A stretch of 64,000 nucleotides of DNA from positions 229,919 through 293,918 of the forward strand of contig NW_022985173.1 in NCBI RefSeq assembly GCF_010093535.1, in the 5' to 3' direction. Position 1 is the first letter of the stretch. The number at the start of each line of letters is the position of its first letter. This document shows, piece after piece, positions 10,901 to 22,204 of the stretch. The position numbers and the translations under genes are program-made. This DNA comes from Lindgomyces ingoldianus (Eukaryota > Ascomycota > Dothideomycetes > Pleosporales > Lindgomycetaceae). Under the pieces are notes generated by a model that saw only the letters and a list, made by a program, of their open reading frames with translations, had not been told where the DNA came from and made no database searches.

Positions 10901-11955
10901 TCTCCGAGAGCCTTATAGCCAAATTGAATATCCTTACACTTATCTAGTTCCTCCACGTCAGCGAAGGCCAAACCCCGCGCCAATCCAGACCTACGTCTCC
11001 AGCTGAGAATAAAAGCATAGCCCAGCCAAATGGTGTGCAAACATCTCAGAGGCGACCCCGATCCTATTCTCTGGACACATCCAAACAGAAGAACATGCAC
11101 ACAAACCACACTTTAGAGCTCTCGGAACGAATGAAACATACGCGGGATTTCAAAATGAAAGGTTATAAAGGCAACAGCCGTGGGAATTTCATACAAGCAC
11201 CATTTACCACTCTTGAGGAGATGTTTAAGAAGCTTCCGGAGTCAACGGGATTTAATATCGAGATGAGTACGTTAGTCTCTCATTTAGACTTACGCCAGGA
11301 GCACTAATTCCTCACTAGAATACCCAATGCTACACGAGTCGGAGGAGCATGACATGGACCAGTACGCTGTTGAGCTGAACTCTTTCGTCGATACTGTGCT
11401 TAAAACCGTCTACAATCTTGCCGGGAAACGCAACATCATCTTTTCCTCCTTCAATCCTGACATTTGCCTCATGCTCTCCTTCAAACAGCCTTCGATTCCG
11501 ATCCTATTCCTTACTGATGCCGGTACTTGCCCGGTTGGAGACGTACGTGCAGCCAGCCTACAAGAAGCAATTCGGTTTGCAAGTCGATGGAACTTGCTTG
11601 GTGTCGTAAGCGCAGCGGAGCCTCTCGTTATGTGTCCTAGATTAGTGAGGGTGGTCAAGGAAAGTGGATTAGTCTGTGTCAGCTATGGGACACTGAATAA
11701 TGACGCAAAGAATGTCAAGGTAGGCTCCGCCCAACGTAGTCTACTTCCCTTACTGTAACATCCCTACTAACTATCTCTTCTTGGCAGCTTCAAGTTAAGG
11801 AGGGCATAGATGCGGTCATCGTTGACTCGGTGCTCGCTATTCGAGAGGGACTCAGAAGCTCCGACCAACAGGGTATAAATGAGGTTGTTGGTGATGGTTT
11901 GCTCGCTACTGTGCAGCCCATTACCGCACAAGCCAACGAAACAATTGCCATGTGA
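7994..11955 (+). CDS. PHO81: PHO81/NUC-2-type phosphate sensor (SPX, ankyrin, GDPD)
   Basis: Nine exons: 7994-8129, 8186-10489, 10542-10600, 10650-10691, 10741-10744, 10795-10895, 10948-11266, 11319-11719 and 11788-11955. Total length is 3534 nt, 1177 residues, a normal PHO81 length. The SPX domain starts at the Met (MKFGHNLPRNQVPEW) and runs to about residue 180. At least four ankyrin repeats lie around residues 365-580 (RLPLHYAAQYG, YAPLHLSVIGG, ETALHVAARFG, WTPLFIACVDG). A glycerophosphodiester-phosphodiesterase domain begins at IIGHRG (residue about 812) with ENT, VEFDVQLTKD and YHDF. Family role: senses phosphate or inositol polyphosphate through SPX and inhibits the Pho80-Pho85 kinase, so Pho4/NUC-1 can switch on phosphate-acquisition genes. 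Oddities: intron 1 uses a GC donor (GCAAGT), the only option that keeps frame, and exon 5 is only TTTG, needed to encode the conserved F-D. Confidence 0.96.
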
Positions 11956-12639
11956 CGGGATCACACTATCGGAAAGGTTACGGAGACAGTGAATGGCGGT
12001 GTTACTATATGAGACAATGAGTCCGGTAATTCAACCACGGCCATCTGCATCAAGCGAAGGAGCTTTTCTCCATCGCCTTGAGACTAACCACAATTTCGGT
12101 AAAAACTCTTTAACGGCTTGACCTAGGTGAATAGCGTTGAGGTTGGGTGGCGGGATAGCCCTCAGCGGGTTCCAGTTGATTCAATTCGCTGTTGAATCTA
12201 GCGTGACCTGCAATACAGCCAATGGCCAGAGATAATCACAGGTAGTATCCAAGATAATAGTAGCCTTCAGGGGGAGTGCAACGACAAGGGACTTGAGATA
12301 GCCGTAATGTTCAAACTAGTAATTGTGGTGTCGCGGTGACTGGAATTTTGGATTCACAGTTCCTGGACCTAAGATTTTCGTAAAACCTTAGTCCCTTGTA
12401 GTCCTTGTCTTGGTTGTTCGCCTGCTCGTGAAGAGTCAATGATTTCCTACATCAGCAAGTCTCCATCTCTTCACGGATATCGCCGCTTGTAGGTGGAATA
12501 TAACACCACACGGCCTAATTTTGAATAATGCCTTCATATCAAATTCAGGCATGAAAGTGTGCATTCCATGAATTCTAGGTGGGTGGAAGCGTGTCTCCTT
12601 GCTAAGAATTTACTAGTTCTTATGTTTGCCTTAATTTTC
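11956..12639. other. Intergenic between PHO81 and the retrotransposon
   Basis: Downstream sequence of PHO81 leading to the target site of the LTR element. Base composition is normal up to the LTR boundary. No gene or repeat is seen. Confidence 0.5.
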
Positions 12640-12644
12640 GTTTT
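12640..12644. repeat. Target-site duplication GTTTT, left copy
   Basis: GTTTT sits immediately before the 5' LTR and is matched by GTTTT immediately after the 3' LTR (18877-18881). Five base pairs is the usual size for LTR-element integration. Confidence 0.85.
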
Positions 12645-12896
12645 TGTTGAATGGACTCTCTGCTAGCTAGCACTTGGTGTCAGCAAATGCGTACGAGACA
12701 GAGAGGTTTGCACGGTGTAAACATCGCACAGGGGTGTTAGGTAACTAGTGTTAATTGCTTCTTGTTGTTTCTATTGTACAAAGGAAAGAGGTTAATATAG
12801 TCCTAAACTCTGCGCACAGATCTCTGTGCACAGGGATCTAGGCGCATCTAAGCCACGTGACTATTAACTAGGCGCCTAAATATTACTATTTAGACA
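12645..12896. repeat. 5' (left) LTR, 252 bp
   Basis: Starts TGTTGAATGG and ends TTTAGACA. The outer part keeps the unmutated bases. Eleven RIP-type changes relative to the other copy all fall in the last 115 bp or so, the side facing the element interior. It contains a CACGTG at 12854-12859. Confidence 0.92.
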
Positions 12897-15800
12897 TTAG
12901 CAACTTTTTGTTTTTCTTTTATATAGGACTTGCCTTATTTACACATATAGTAGACAGGTTACTGTAGGGCCCTTTTTGCCTATCTTATACAGGCTTAAGT
13001 CTGTTAACTAACACTTTAACTTTAATAGTTAGTTAGTTGTACAAAATTAGTTCTTTAAGAGTAAAGTTTAGCGCCTTTTTTATATAAGCATTTATAGAGT
13101 TGTTCTTTTTATTAATCTACTTAATTTTTATAATCTCCCTTTTCTTATATAATTTTTAAATTAATATAATATTAATTATAAGTTTTTTTTTATTTATTAT
13201 CCTAAGCTTTATAAGACATTTATATAGAAATCTTAAATCTATGCATAGTATAATAGGTACAGGAGGTATTCTAAGCATACATGTAATCTAGTTAATAGTT
13301 GTACTTAGTGTAATTACGCAGTTAAATCCTCCTACTATTCTGTACAGCTTACTAGCTAGGACAGAGTAGGTAACATGTTTACACTTAGAGAAGTTCTAGT
13401 GTATAATATTACTTATAATTTTAAAGTTGTATAAGTTTCTAGTTTACTGCTTAGTTTTAGAAATAATAAAAAAGCTAAGCTATAAACTTAAGTCCTTATT
13501 ATTTATAAATAATCTATTAGTAAAGATAAACAACTTTATATAAAAGAGATTAAGTAGTATATATAATAATTTTTTATTCTAGTTATTAATTTACTATTAG
13601 ATTTATACATTTAATACCTTAATATTATTGTACAACAGCAATACAACTTAAGCAGCAGTAGACAGGTTAAATGCTGCCTTAGGTTAACATACTAATGCGA
13701 TATAGGCACCTCGCGCGCGCTGTTTAACGTACTTCTGCGCAGCATCCTCTACCTTAGACTCTATTATGTGTAGATTCCTAGCTTAACTCTTTTATATAAG
13801 AATAATATTATTTTATATAAAGTAGATCTTTTTTTTATTAAATTTAATAGCCTAATTATGTAATAGTATAGTCTTAGGCTTTACTTAAAAGTTAGCTTTA
13901 AGTAATTTTTTTTTCTCTCTTTATATAAAATTAGCTGTAATAATACTAAAAGTATTATCTGTCTATAGTCCTATAATACTAAACACTATTAGGCTTTTAT
14001 GTGTAATTAATAAGTATAGATTGTATAATAAGGTTTTTATAAAAAGTTTATTTTTATAATAGTTATAGTATGTCTTAAACTAATATAAGCCTAACTCTGC
14101 TGCGCTGTATAGTAGTTGTACAACTCTAAATATTGTGTGTGGAGGGAAGCTTTTATAAAGTTCTCTTAGTAGTTATGTAAAAAGAGTGTAAATAAGCTTA
14201 TTTATTAATTATATATATACCTAAGTAATATTATGTAGTTTATAGTGCATGTTATATAAAGCTATTAGTAATAAGCTAATAGCTAGAATTAACTTTTAAC
14301 TTATTTTCTAAATTATAGAAGACTATGTAAGGATCTTCTTTTTTTTTTATCTAAATATTTTATAAACATAAGTTGTAACTTTTTATATAGTTTTATTAAT
14401 TTCTCTTTAACTTTATATATAAGTTAAAGGTTAAAGATCTGTCCCTTATAAATTAATAGATTATATAAAAGTACCTTAAACATACTACTTATAATTAGAC
14501 TTTTTATTTCTGTACAGTCTAATTCTTTAAATAGTTTCCTAGGTGTTGTAATTACACTGTCTGCACAGAGCTTAATTACTAGAGCGTAGTTATTCTTTTT
14601 TTTCTAGGTTAGAAACATTATGTTTTATATAGAATTCTTGCGTAGTCTTTTATAGCCTCTCTTAGCTAGTTATAGTTCTAGTTTATATAATAAATCTAAT
14701 ACTACTTAAGAGGCTGTTTTATGCAGTCTATTAATTAGGGTTAGTTACTTATGTAGGCAACCTCTTTTTTATGCTTATAGAGGATCCCTTTGTACTAGGG
14801 CTAGTTTGTCTAGATCTAGCAGTTTTTATGCAGGTTTATTCTTATCCTTTATACAATAATATAGCATAACTTATGTGCAGTAGAGTCTTACTAAACTATT
14901 CTTTATCTTAATAATAATGTCTAGGGCTTTAATTCCCTTTACTATATATAGTCTTATCTATCTTTTCTTCTCTTACTATGTCTTTACTTTAGAACTAAGT
15001 AAAAGATTTAGTACTTTATATAAAGTTAAGCTGTTCTAAGTATTAATTATATAATTAATATTAACTTTTACTTTTTTACTTTAAAGCATTTTTATTACCT
15101 TTTGTACAGTGTTAGCTTACATAATAATATTAAAGGATAGTGCAGAATCTATGTTAATTCTTAGGTATGTTCTAAACATAAGCAATGTAGGTATAAGACT
15201 GTTTAGTTTTACTATATTATTTAGGGCTTTAACAGCTATCTATAATACTAACTTATTATTTATACAATTATCTAATTCTGCATAAAGGATATTATACGCA
15301 CGTTGCAGTAGTGCGTGCGCACGCTTAATCTTCCCTAGAGCCTAATAGGCCTTTACTAGCATCTGTTAACATGTTGCTTCTATAATCTTTGCGTAATTCT
15401 AGAAGTCTTTAGATGCAAAGTTTATACTAGAGTTATGTATAATATAATTAAGTAAGCCTTAGTACGTGTTAATCTAACACTTACAGAGCGCGTTTTAGGT
15501 ATCTTATGTAGACATTAATTTTAAGAAGGTTGCTGCTTAGAATAATGTATTTATATTAATTATATGTAGTATGTTTTAGTTGCTAATTTATATAACATTA
15601 ATTACTATTTTATAGTTAAAGTGTAAGTTATTTTTAATTATAAACTTAAATCTTTATAGTGCTAAGTTGTGTAGCTAATATATATAGCAAAACTTCTTAA
15701 TCTTCTTAAGTATAAAAAGATTAATGTTATGTCTAGTATTTTTAAGCATTATGTAAAGTTATTTTATATAAGAATAGCTAAATCTTTTATATAGTTATTA

Positions 15801-15960
15801 AAGTTTATGTTTAGTAAAAAAAAACATTAATTTTTTCTTTTATATGTTAAAGAATAGATAACCTTATTTTTATATAACTAAGATAGTATTTCTATTACTT
15901 TGTATAATTACATTCTGCACGTTGTTAAAGTACGCACCTATTTAGTCTGCGTCTGCTAGT
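12897..15960. other. RIP-mutated retrotransposon interior, left part
   Basis: Three kilobases of TA-rich sequence without usable coding frames on either strand. Remaining cytosines are often preceded by G, and short GCGC islands survive (for example near 13711 and 15310). No primer-binding site is legible just after the LTR. Confidence 0.8.
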
Positions 15961-16165
15961 GTAACGGCGCAGGCAAGACAAAGGGTCCGAATGCGGTATG
16001 AATCCACTCAGAGGCATATGGGAGTGCGTGGGGACTCAGAGACCTGGGAATACCAATGACAATGTAACGGCGCAGGCAAGACAATGGGTCCGAATGCGGT
16101 ATGAATCCACTCAGAGGCATATGGGAGTGCGTGGGGACTCAGAGACCTGGGAATACCAATGACAC
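15961..16165. repeat. Two-copy tandem repeat, 103-bp unit, GC-rich
   Basis: The unit beginning GTAACGGCGCAGGC at 15961 recurs at 16064 with a single visible mismatch (GACAAAGGG versus GACAATGGG). It has normal base composition, so it stands out sharply from the AT-rich flanks and shows no RIP. It has no open frame and I do not recognise it. Confidence 0.85.
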
Positions 16166-16350
16166 CTATAGGCCTTGTACGTAGGATATCAGAAAACTAC
16201 CGAGCTAGCTACGGGGGCGAGGTGCAACTAAATACATGAGGGAATAGGGGTAACAGCAGGGGGCCGGGCAGAGTCGAGTCAGGGTCGGAGCCGATACGGA
16301 GACCCTTCGGATAGGTTCCGGGCGACCCGAGATGGAACGATTCATGAGAA
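16166..16350. other. Unidentified GC-rich island next to the assembly gap
   Basis: Continues the GC-rich segment after the tandem repeat and ends at the N run. It contains no stop-free frame of note and is unlike both the retrotransposon interior and the neighbouring genes. It may be unmutated internal element sequence, a nested insertion or a misplaced contig end. Confidence 0.6.
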
Positions 16351-16360
16351 NNNNNNNNNN
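16351..16360. other. Assembly gap (10 N)
   Basis: Ten undetermined bases join the GC-rich island to AT-rich sequence. The real distance, and whether the two sides belong together, cannot be told from the sequence. Confidence 1.
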
Positions 16361-18624
16361 ACTAACTAGGTTAGTAATTTATATAGTACTAATTAATTTT
16401 ATTAATTTTTATTTTTTAAAGCTAATACTTTTCTTTTTTAGTGTTTAGTCTACTTTTATATAAAGGAATTCTTATAGGTATGCTTTAAGTTATAACTTCT
16501 TTATAGTAGAAATCTTTACTGCGCTAGTATCCTATAGTTTACCTTAGTATACTATATAGTATTAATCTTTAAGGATAAACTATTCTGCGTATTCTTTAGG
16601 TTCTAGGCTGTAGATGTCCTCTGCAGTTGCGCAGTAAAGAAATATAGCATTAGTAAAGTAGTTAATAATCTTTTTACTTTTTTTTTTATTTAAGTTATTA
16701 TTATTATGCAACTTCTTTTTTTTTTACTCTAGTTTACTTTTAAACTTTTAAATATATATATTTACTTTTTTACATGTTAGTGTCTTGTTATAGAATTTTT
16801 TATATAAAGAGATATATTAGTGTTGTGCATAAAATTAATTTATGTAAAAATAATTTATTAACTAACATTTTTTTTATAACAAACAAAGCATTACTTTAAT
16901 TATGCAGAGAACTATAGTCTAAATAATCCTTTATATCCCCTTAGGCTTCTTTTATGTTGTTAATAGCTATATGTATGTAGTAAGCTATATTACTTATTAG
17001 TGTAGTACACGTTCTAGGATTTATTTATAAATGTATTATTCTGTTAATTAATTATAACCTAAAGTGCTAAACAGAGGTTACTGTACAGTGCCTTATATGT
17101 AGGCTTAATTAAGAACATTGCTTATTTAAGTTTAAGTTGCCCTTAGCATGCTTATATAACAGCAGTGTAAAGTAGTATCTTACCTTAAAATTATAGACTA
17201 AGAGCTTTTTATATAAAAGTAAGTTTATTAATTATAGCTTTAAAAGCTTTATATAAGGTTTTTATAAAGTTTTTTTATTTACTTTATGTAAAGCTTATTA
17301 TTATTTAATCTATCTAATACTAGTTATAGTTTATATTAGTATTAAAGTAATTACTAAGCTGCTTGTACAGTAACTTCTATAATTATTCTAGACTAATATT
17401 ATAAAGGTAGAACATGTGTGCGCGCCCTTTAAAAATATTAGGAAAGATGCTTATGTATAATGCCTTAGAAATAGTAAGGTGTTAGTAGAGCTTAATAAAT
17501 ACTATAGCCTTATTAGCTAAAATATTATATAGTTGCCTTATATAGTTATTTTTTTTTATGCCTTCTAAAATTATATAACCTTCTTAAGTGTAAAGTTCTC
17601 TACTATAATATCTTATATAAGTAGAAGTTAGTATAGATTGTATAGTAATTAAATTATATACAGTAGGTACAAGCTTTAGGGAATCTTATGTAGAGCTGTG
17701 GCTACAGGAATATGTAGCTGCCTAGTTGTGCTCTTATACAGTAAGCTATTACAAGGTAGTTATACTAATTATAAAGAAAGTATTAGGTTTATAGGTAATT
17801 TATATAAAGATATCCTCTATTATGTTAAAACTAGTAATAGTAGTAATAGTTTTATATAATACTTTAGTAAAATAGTAAACATGTGTTCTTTTTTTATAAG
17901 TCTATATAGTGTAGTAGCCTTTATTATGTCTTTTTTAAAGCTAATGCTTTTATTTTATAAAGTAGTAATTAGTTTTTATAGAAATAGTTAGCTAAGATCT
18001 TTAAAGTGTATAAGCTCTTACTTTATAAAGTTATTTTAAAAGTTTTTAAGTATACATATATTTATTACACTTAACATGTAAAGTTTTATAATTAAGTTAG
18101 CTATATATAAATTAAGCTTTTTCTTAAGTGTGTTATTTAATAGTTTAATTTTATTTACTTAATTTTTAATATTTATCTACTTTGCTAAAGTCTTTGCTAA
18201 GATGCCTATAAAAGGTATATATTAGTTATACATTAATATGTTATGTTAGCTAGTTATAGATAGAGCTGGCGTTACTTATTGCTTTATAGTAGTTAATTAT
18301 ATGTTGTTGCGCGCTGTCTTACTTCTTGTTGTACACTACCTCTAAACAGCCTTATGCAAAAAGATAAAACAGACCTTCTAGCATTAAATAAGCACTACTA
18401 TTTATATAATACCTCTAAATAGTATTATACAGACAGGTTTCTTACTTTTACTTAAGTAACTAAATAAAGATTTATAGCTACTTACATATAAATTAGACTC
18501 TATCTTTACTTTTACTAATTTATAGTTAAAGTAGTAAGAAAAAAAATTCTTCTTATACATAAACTTTTAAATAAAAAGGTATAAAAAAAGCTTTTTTTTT
18601 TATAGTATTTAAACTACTAATTAG
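16361..18624. other. RIP-mutated retrotransposon interior, right part
   Basis: AT-rich, stop-filled continuation of the element up to the 3' LTR. No polypurine tract is clearly preserved before 18625, and no domain can be translated. Confidence 0.8.
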
Positions 18625-18876
18625 TGTTAAATAGACTCTTTGCTAGCTAGCACTTAGTGTTAGCAAATGCGTACAAGACAGAGAGGTTTACACAGTGTAA
18701 ACATTGCACAGGGGTGTTAGGTAACTAGTGTTAATTGCTTCTTGTTGTTTCTATTGTACAAAGGAAAGGGGTTAATATAGTCCTAAACTCTGCGCACAGA
18801 TCTCTGTGCACAGGGATCTGGGCGCATCCGAGCCACGTGACTATCAACCAGGCGCCCGAATATCACTATTCGGACA
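18625..18876. repeat. 3' (right) LTR, 252 bp
   Basis: Starts TGTTAAATAG and ends ATTCGGACA. Nine RIP-type changes relative to the left copy lie within its first 80 bp or so, again the side facing the interior; the outer part is unmutated. Confidence 0.92.
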
Positions 18877-18881
18877 GTTTT
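18877..18881. repeat. Target-site duplication GTTTT, right copy
   Basis: Matches 12640-12644 exactly and directly abuts the terminal CA of the 3' LTR. Confidence 0.85.
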
Positions 18882-19385
18882 CCTATTATTTTGTAGAGTT
18901 TGCTAGTGTACTTAGGCGGTTCGCTCGCTTATGAAACACGTTAATTCTATTAATATTATAAAGTATAAACTAACTTAGAGGAATAACCTACATTATCAAG
19001 CGCTTGTGGCCCTTACTCTTGGTTGACTTTACTATAGTTATTTTGAAAATTTAGGCAACGCCTTAGCGCGAGGTCACGCTATGCAGTGCAGGACTGCTTT
19101 TATGCATGCCTTACAAAGTATTCTTATATTGAAAGAAAGGCATTTGGCGACGCTAGCGAGAAGAAAGAGGGGTGTTGGTGCTTCTGCCAGCTTGGAATGG
19201 AAAGCGAGAATGATCGTTACACCCATGTTGGTGTGCTGTGGTGCGGACATTCACTTTGGTGAAAAATAACTAACTGGATTGGGAATAGTCCGTTCCAACC
19301 ACCGTCATTTAAAAGCTGCTTCAAATCTTTTTGCGCAAAACGCAATTCTTACAAACAATATCCATATGATAACTTCTGAACTGGC
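18882..19385. other. Intergenic between the retrotransposon and CDC9
   Basis: Half a kilobase holding the 3' flank of DNA ligase I. One 62-codon frame on the plus strand (19081-19269) has no recognisable feature. Confidence 0.5.
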
Positions 19386-22204
19386 TCAATACTCGAAATC
19401 ATCGTCAACACTCGGCCCCTTACTCTTCGCCACGCTGTCCTGCCTCTGATACATTTCCGCAATCATCCTCGACGTGCTCGCCTGCTCCGGTTTCTTGTCA
19501 TCTCTCCCCCTGATAAATCTTGGAAACCGCAGGCTGACTCCCTTCCCGCCTCCCGCCACCTCATCGGCCGCAGCTTTATACCTCGGGGATAGCGTCAAGT
19601 CTGCTGTCTTGACTTCCCACACATACTTTGGCTCAAACCATACGTCTGGCTGGTCTTTGTTCCCGCTGGAGTGGGTATAAAATGGTTTCGGTCGATCGAT
19701 TTTGATGGTAGAGAGTTGTGTGTGGAGAGTTTCCAGGATGGCTTCAGAAAAGCCAGTGCCAATGTTGCAGACGGTTTCAAAGTTCTGGGTGGAGGGGTTG
19801 TAGCATGCGAGCAGGAAGGCACCGAACCAATTAGTGCGTTTACCTTTACCATAATAGGCTCCGAGAACTACTAAGTCAAGGGAATCGCCCACACCGGAGA
19901 GATAGTCCTTCTTGACCTTGAGCCAATTCTGCGAACGTTTGCTGGGTTCATACGAGCTCTCTGGACCGTCCAACATCTTCACCATTAAACCTTCACAAGA
20001 GGCTTTGATGCTCTCCTCAAGAAGGGTTTGTATCTCTTCTAACTCGTTGGTGTTACTGTATTTGGCAAATGCAAATTCGCCTTCTACGGGCACAAATGCT
20101 TCGTGGAGAAGCTCTCGACGATTGCGGAATGGCTTGTTGACAAGTGCCTGTAAATGTAAGATATCATACTTACTGGTACTAAGGGAAGAGACGTACCTCG
20201 CCATTCAGATAAAGAATATCGAATGCGAAAACACACACTTTGACTTTTACGTCCTCGACCTTGACGTCCTTCCTCTTCCTTGTCATTAATTGCTGGAAAG
20301 GCAGAACTTTCCTCTCAACCATATCCCATGCAACAGTCTCGCAGTCCAGAACAAAGCTCTTCGTCCCGTCTTTAACCCAATCGGGCAGCTTGGCAAGGAT
20401 GTCTGGGTATTTCTTTGAAAGATCCTCGGAGTTCCTGGAGAAAATATTGGAGACACCTTTGTCACTCTTTCCTGCGGACGGTGGTGCGGTCACAAGATCT
20501 AGGGGAGAATCATGCGCTACGAAATGAATTTGGGCCCGTTCACCGTCGTACTTGTATTCACAAGTGAAATCTTTTCCATCAAATCTATCAAGGACCTCCG
20601 TAATCGACTTTGTCGGCTTCGCAAGCATGGGCTTGAGAGGTACACCAGGCTGTAATCTGCAGTTATCTGGCAGGCTGAGGATGCCATGCTTGAGCATTGC
20701 CGGAATTATGACTTCATAGCTGGGAAGTTCGCTGAAGGGATGTTAGTCTACTGAACGAACGCAGCAAGGCAGCGTGCATACCTATAGACAGACTTCAATG
20801 TAGACTCTGCTTTGGCCAAGTCTGCCGTGGACGGAATCTTGCTCCCTTTCGCTGACATTTCGTGGAACATCATGGCCTGAGCTAGAGCAACCAAAACTGT
20901 CCTTTCAGCAAGACCCAGCCGCAGTTTGCCCTCCAAGGTTCGGACAATGAACTTGGCCTCACTGGGACCACCCTTATCCTTGGTGATGTCCACGGCTTTC
21001 CCGGCGGTGTGCGCATCCGCTGCAGACAGGAGCTTCTTAATCCCATCGACCTTTCGGCCTTGAGCGCCTTGGCCCTCCGTTGTGGCAATGTCCATTAGAC
21101 CCTTGTGTACTCCTGGTACGGTAAGAGCTTTTGGCTTGAACATGGTCGGTTGCTTTGACCTGCTTTTAGCAGCGACGAGTCCAATGTCACCCACCTCGTT
21201 CTGGTCCGCTTTGATGTGCGCCAAACTCCTGCCCGTGCTTTGAGAAACCGCTTTCATAATTAGCGACTCTCCAATTCCGAGCTCGACGCCAGAGTAATCA
21301 GCGGCAAGCTTGTTGGTCATGAGCAGGATGGTTGGTAAAAGGTTCGCAGGAGTTAGCCGGAGCACTTGCCGAAGGAAGAGAGAGCAATGTGCGAGTATTT
21401 CCAAGCGCTTCGTAGTCATCTCGATCTTTGCAAAGGTTGTACAGAGCGCTGCGTAAGGAATAGGCTCGCCAGGTCTCCAGTCTGGATACGGATCGTTGGT
21501 CATGGACTTCAGGGTAGACTGCACCTTTTCTCGAGCCTTTTCTGCGACTTCTGGTGGCTCCTCGTCAGAGTTGAGGGAGTCCTCTGCGTCGCTCGTGCTT
21601 GACTCCATGGCAGGCAACTCTTCAATGTCCATCTTTATGCTCTTTTGCTTCTTTGTTGGCGCTGATTTTCGTTCATCCGGATCCAACTGCTCTTCGGGCT
21701 CCGACTTGGATGATGTCTTTTTGTCTTTCCCTTTGCGCGGTACTTCCTCGAGCATCTTAGCTCTCTTTAGTGAATCCTTGCTCTTCTTCGCACTGGCCGA
21801 TGCTGCCCTCTTTGGCTTCCTCCGCTGCCGCTTCGAGGGAGGCTCCTCGTCTGATTCACTCTCCTCCTTCATTTGTCGCTTCTTCCCGGACTCTGACGAA
21901 CCATCACTGCCCACATCCATTGGCTCTCCCTTGGCTGGGGGGGTTACCTCGGCGTCAGCTTCAGTGTGCACTATCCCTATCGACGGACCGGGCTCCTTAG
22001 TAGACAGGGAATGCTCGCTCAATGGCTTCGGCTTGGTCGAAAAGGAAAGCTTCGATTGCTGTGGCTTGGCATTGTTACCATTAGGGTTGCCGAAGAACTT
22101 CCTGGGAGCCCGGTCAGCAAGGCAAACGTTAAAGGAAATTGCCCGCACCCTAGAGTCGTCTGCGAGGGTCTCACATACCCAAGAGTAGCCTGCTTGGGCG
22201 ACAT
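19386..22204 (-). CDS. CDC9: DNA ligase I (ATP-dependent)
   Basis: Seals nicks in Okazaki fragments and in excision repair. Four exons (22179-22204, 20782-22101, 20197-20731, 19386-20147) encode 880 residues. The N-terminus carries a perfect PCNA-interacting box, Q5-A-T-L8-G-K-F11-F12, created by splicing the 26-nt first exon to exon 2. A basic, low-complexity region with several KR-rich nuclear signals follows to about residue 200. Next come the DNA-binding domain and then the nucleotidyltransferase motif EYKYDGERAQIH, with the AMP-accepting lysine near residue 509. Motifs EGLMVKML, SQNWLKVKKDY and the OB-fold region up to VWEVKTADLTLSP follow in order. Length lies between yeast (755) and human (919). 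The gene diverges from the CID2-like gene, and its promoter side has a cluster of ACGCG cores. Confidence 0.97.

Larger units (their letters stand above)
12645..18876. mobile_element. RIP-degraded LTR retrotransposon
   Basis: A complete insertion of about 6.2 kb bounded by two 252-bp direct repeats (12645-12896 and 18625-18876). Both begin TG and end CA, and a 5-bp duplication flanks them. The interior is very AT-rich, dominated by TA steps and full of stops on both strands, so no gag, protease, reverse transcriptase or integrase can be read. Superfamily (Gypsy or Copia) and orientation therefore remain open. All 20 differences between the LTRs are C-to-T or G-to-A transitions, the hallmark of repeat-induced point mutation. 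A GC-rich island and a 10-N gap interrupt the interior, so true length is unknown. The intact LTRs and TSD indicate a recent insertion that was then silenced by mutation. Confidence 0.9.

Noticed and set aside
10490..11955. Separate glycerophosphodiesterase gene downstream of the SPX-ankyrin frame
   Set aside because: In-phase splice sites join it to PHO81, and the SPX-ankyrin-GDPD order is the normal PHO81 architecture.
15961..16350. rRNA, tRNA or group I intron inside the retrotransposon
   Set aside because: No recognisable conserved rRNA core, tRNA boxes or ribozyme motifs; left as unidentified.
12897..18624. Reverse transcriptase or integrase remnants in the AT-rich interior
   Set aside because: Stops are too dense and composition too skewed to support any domain by eye.
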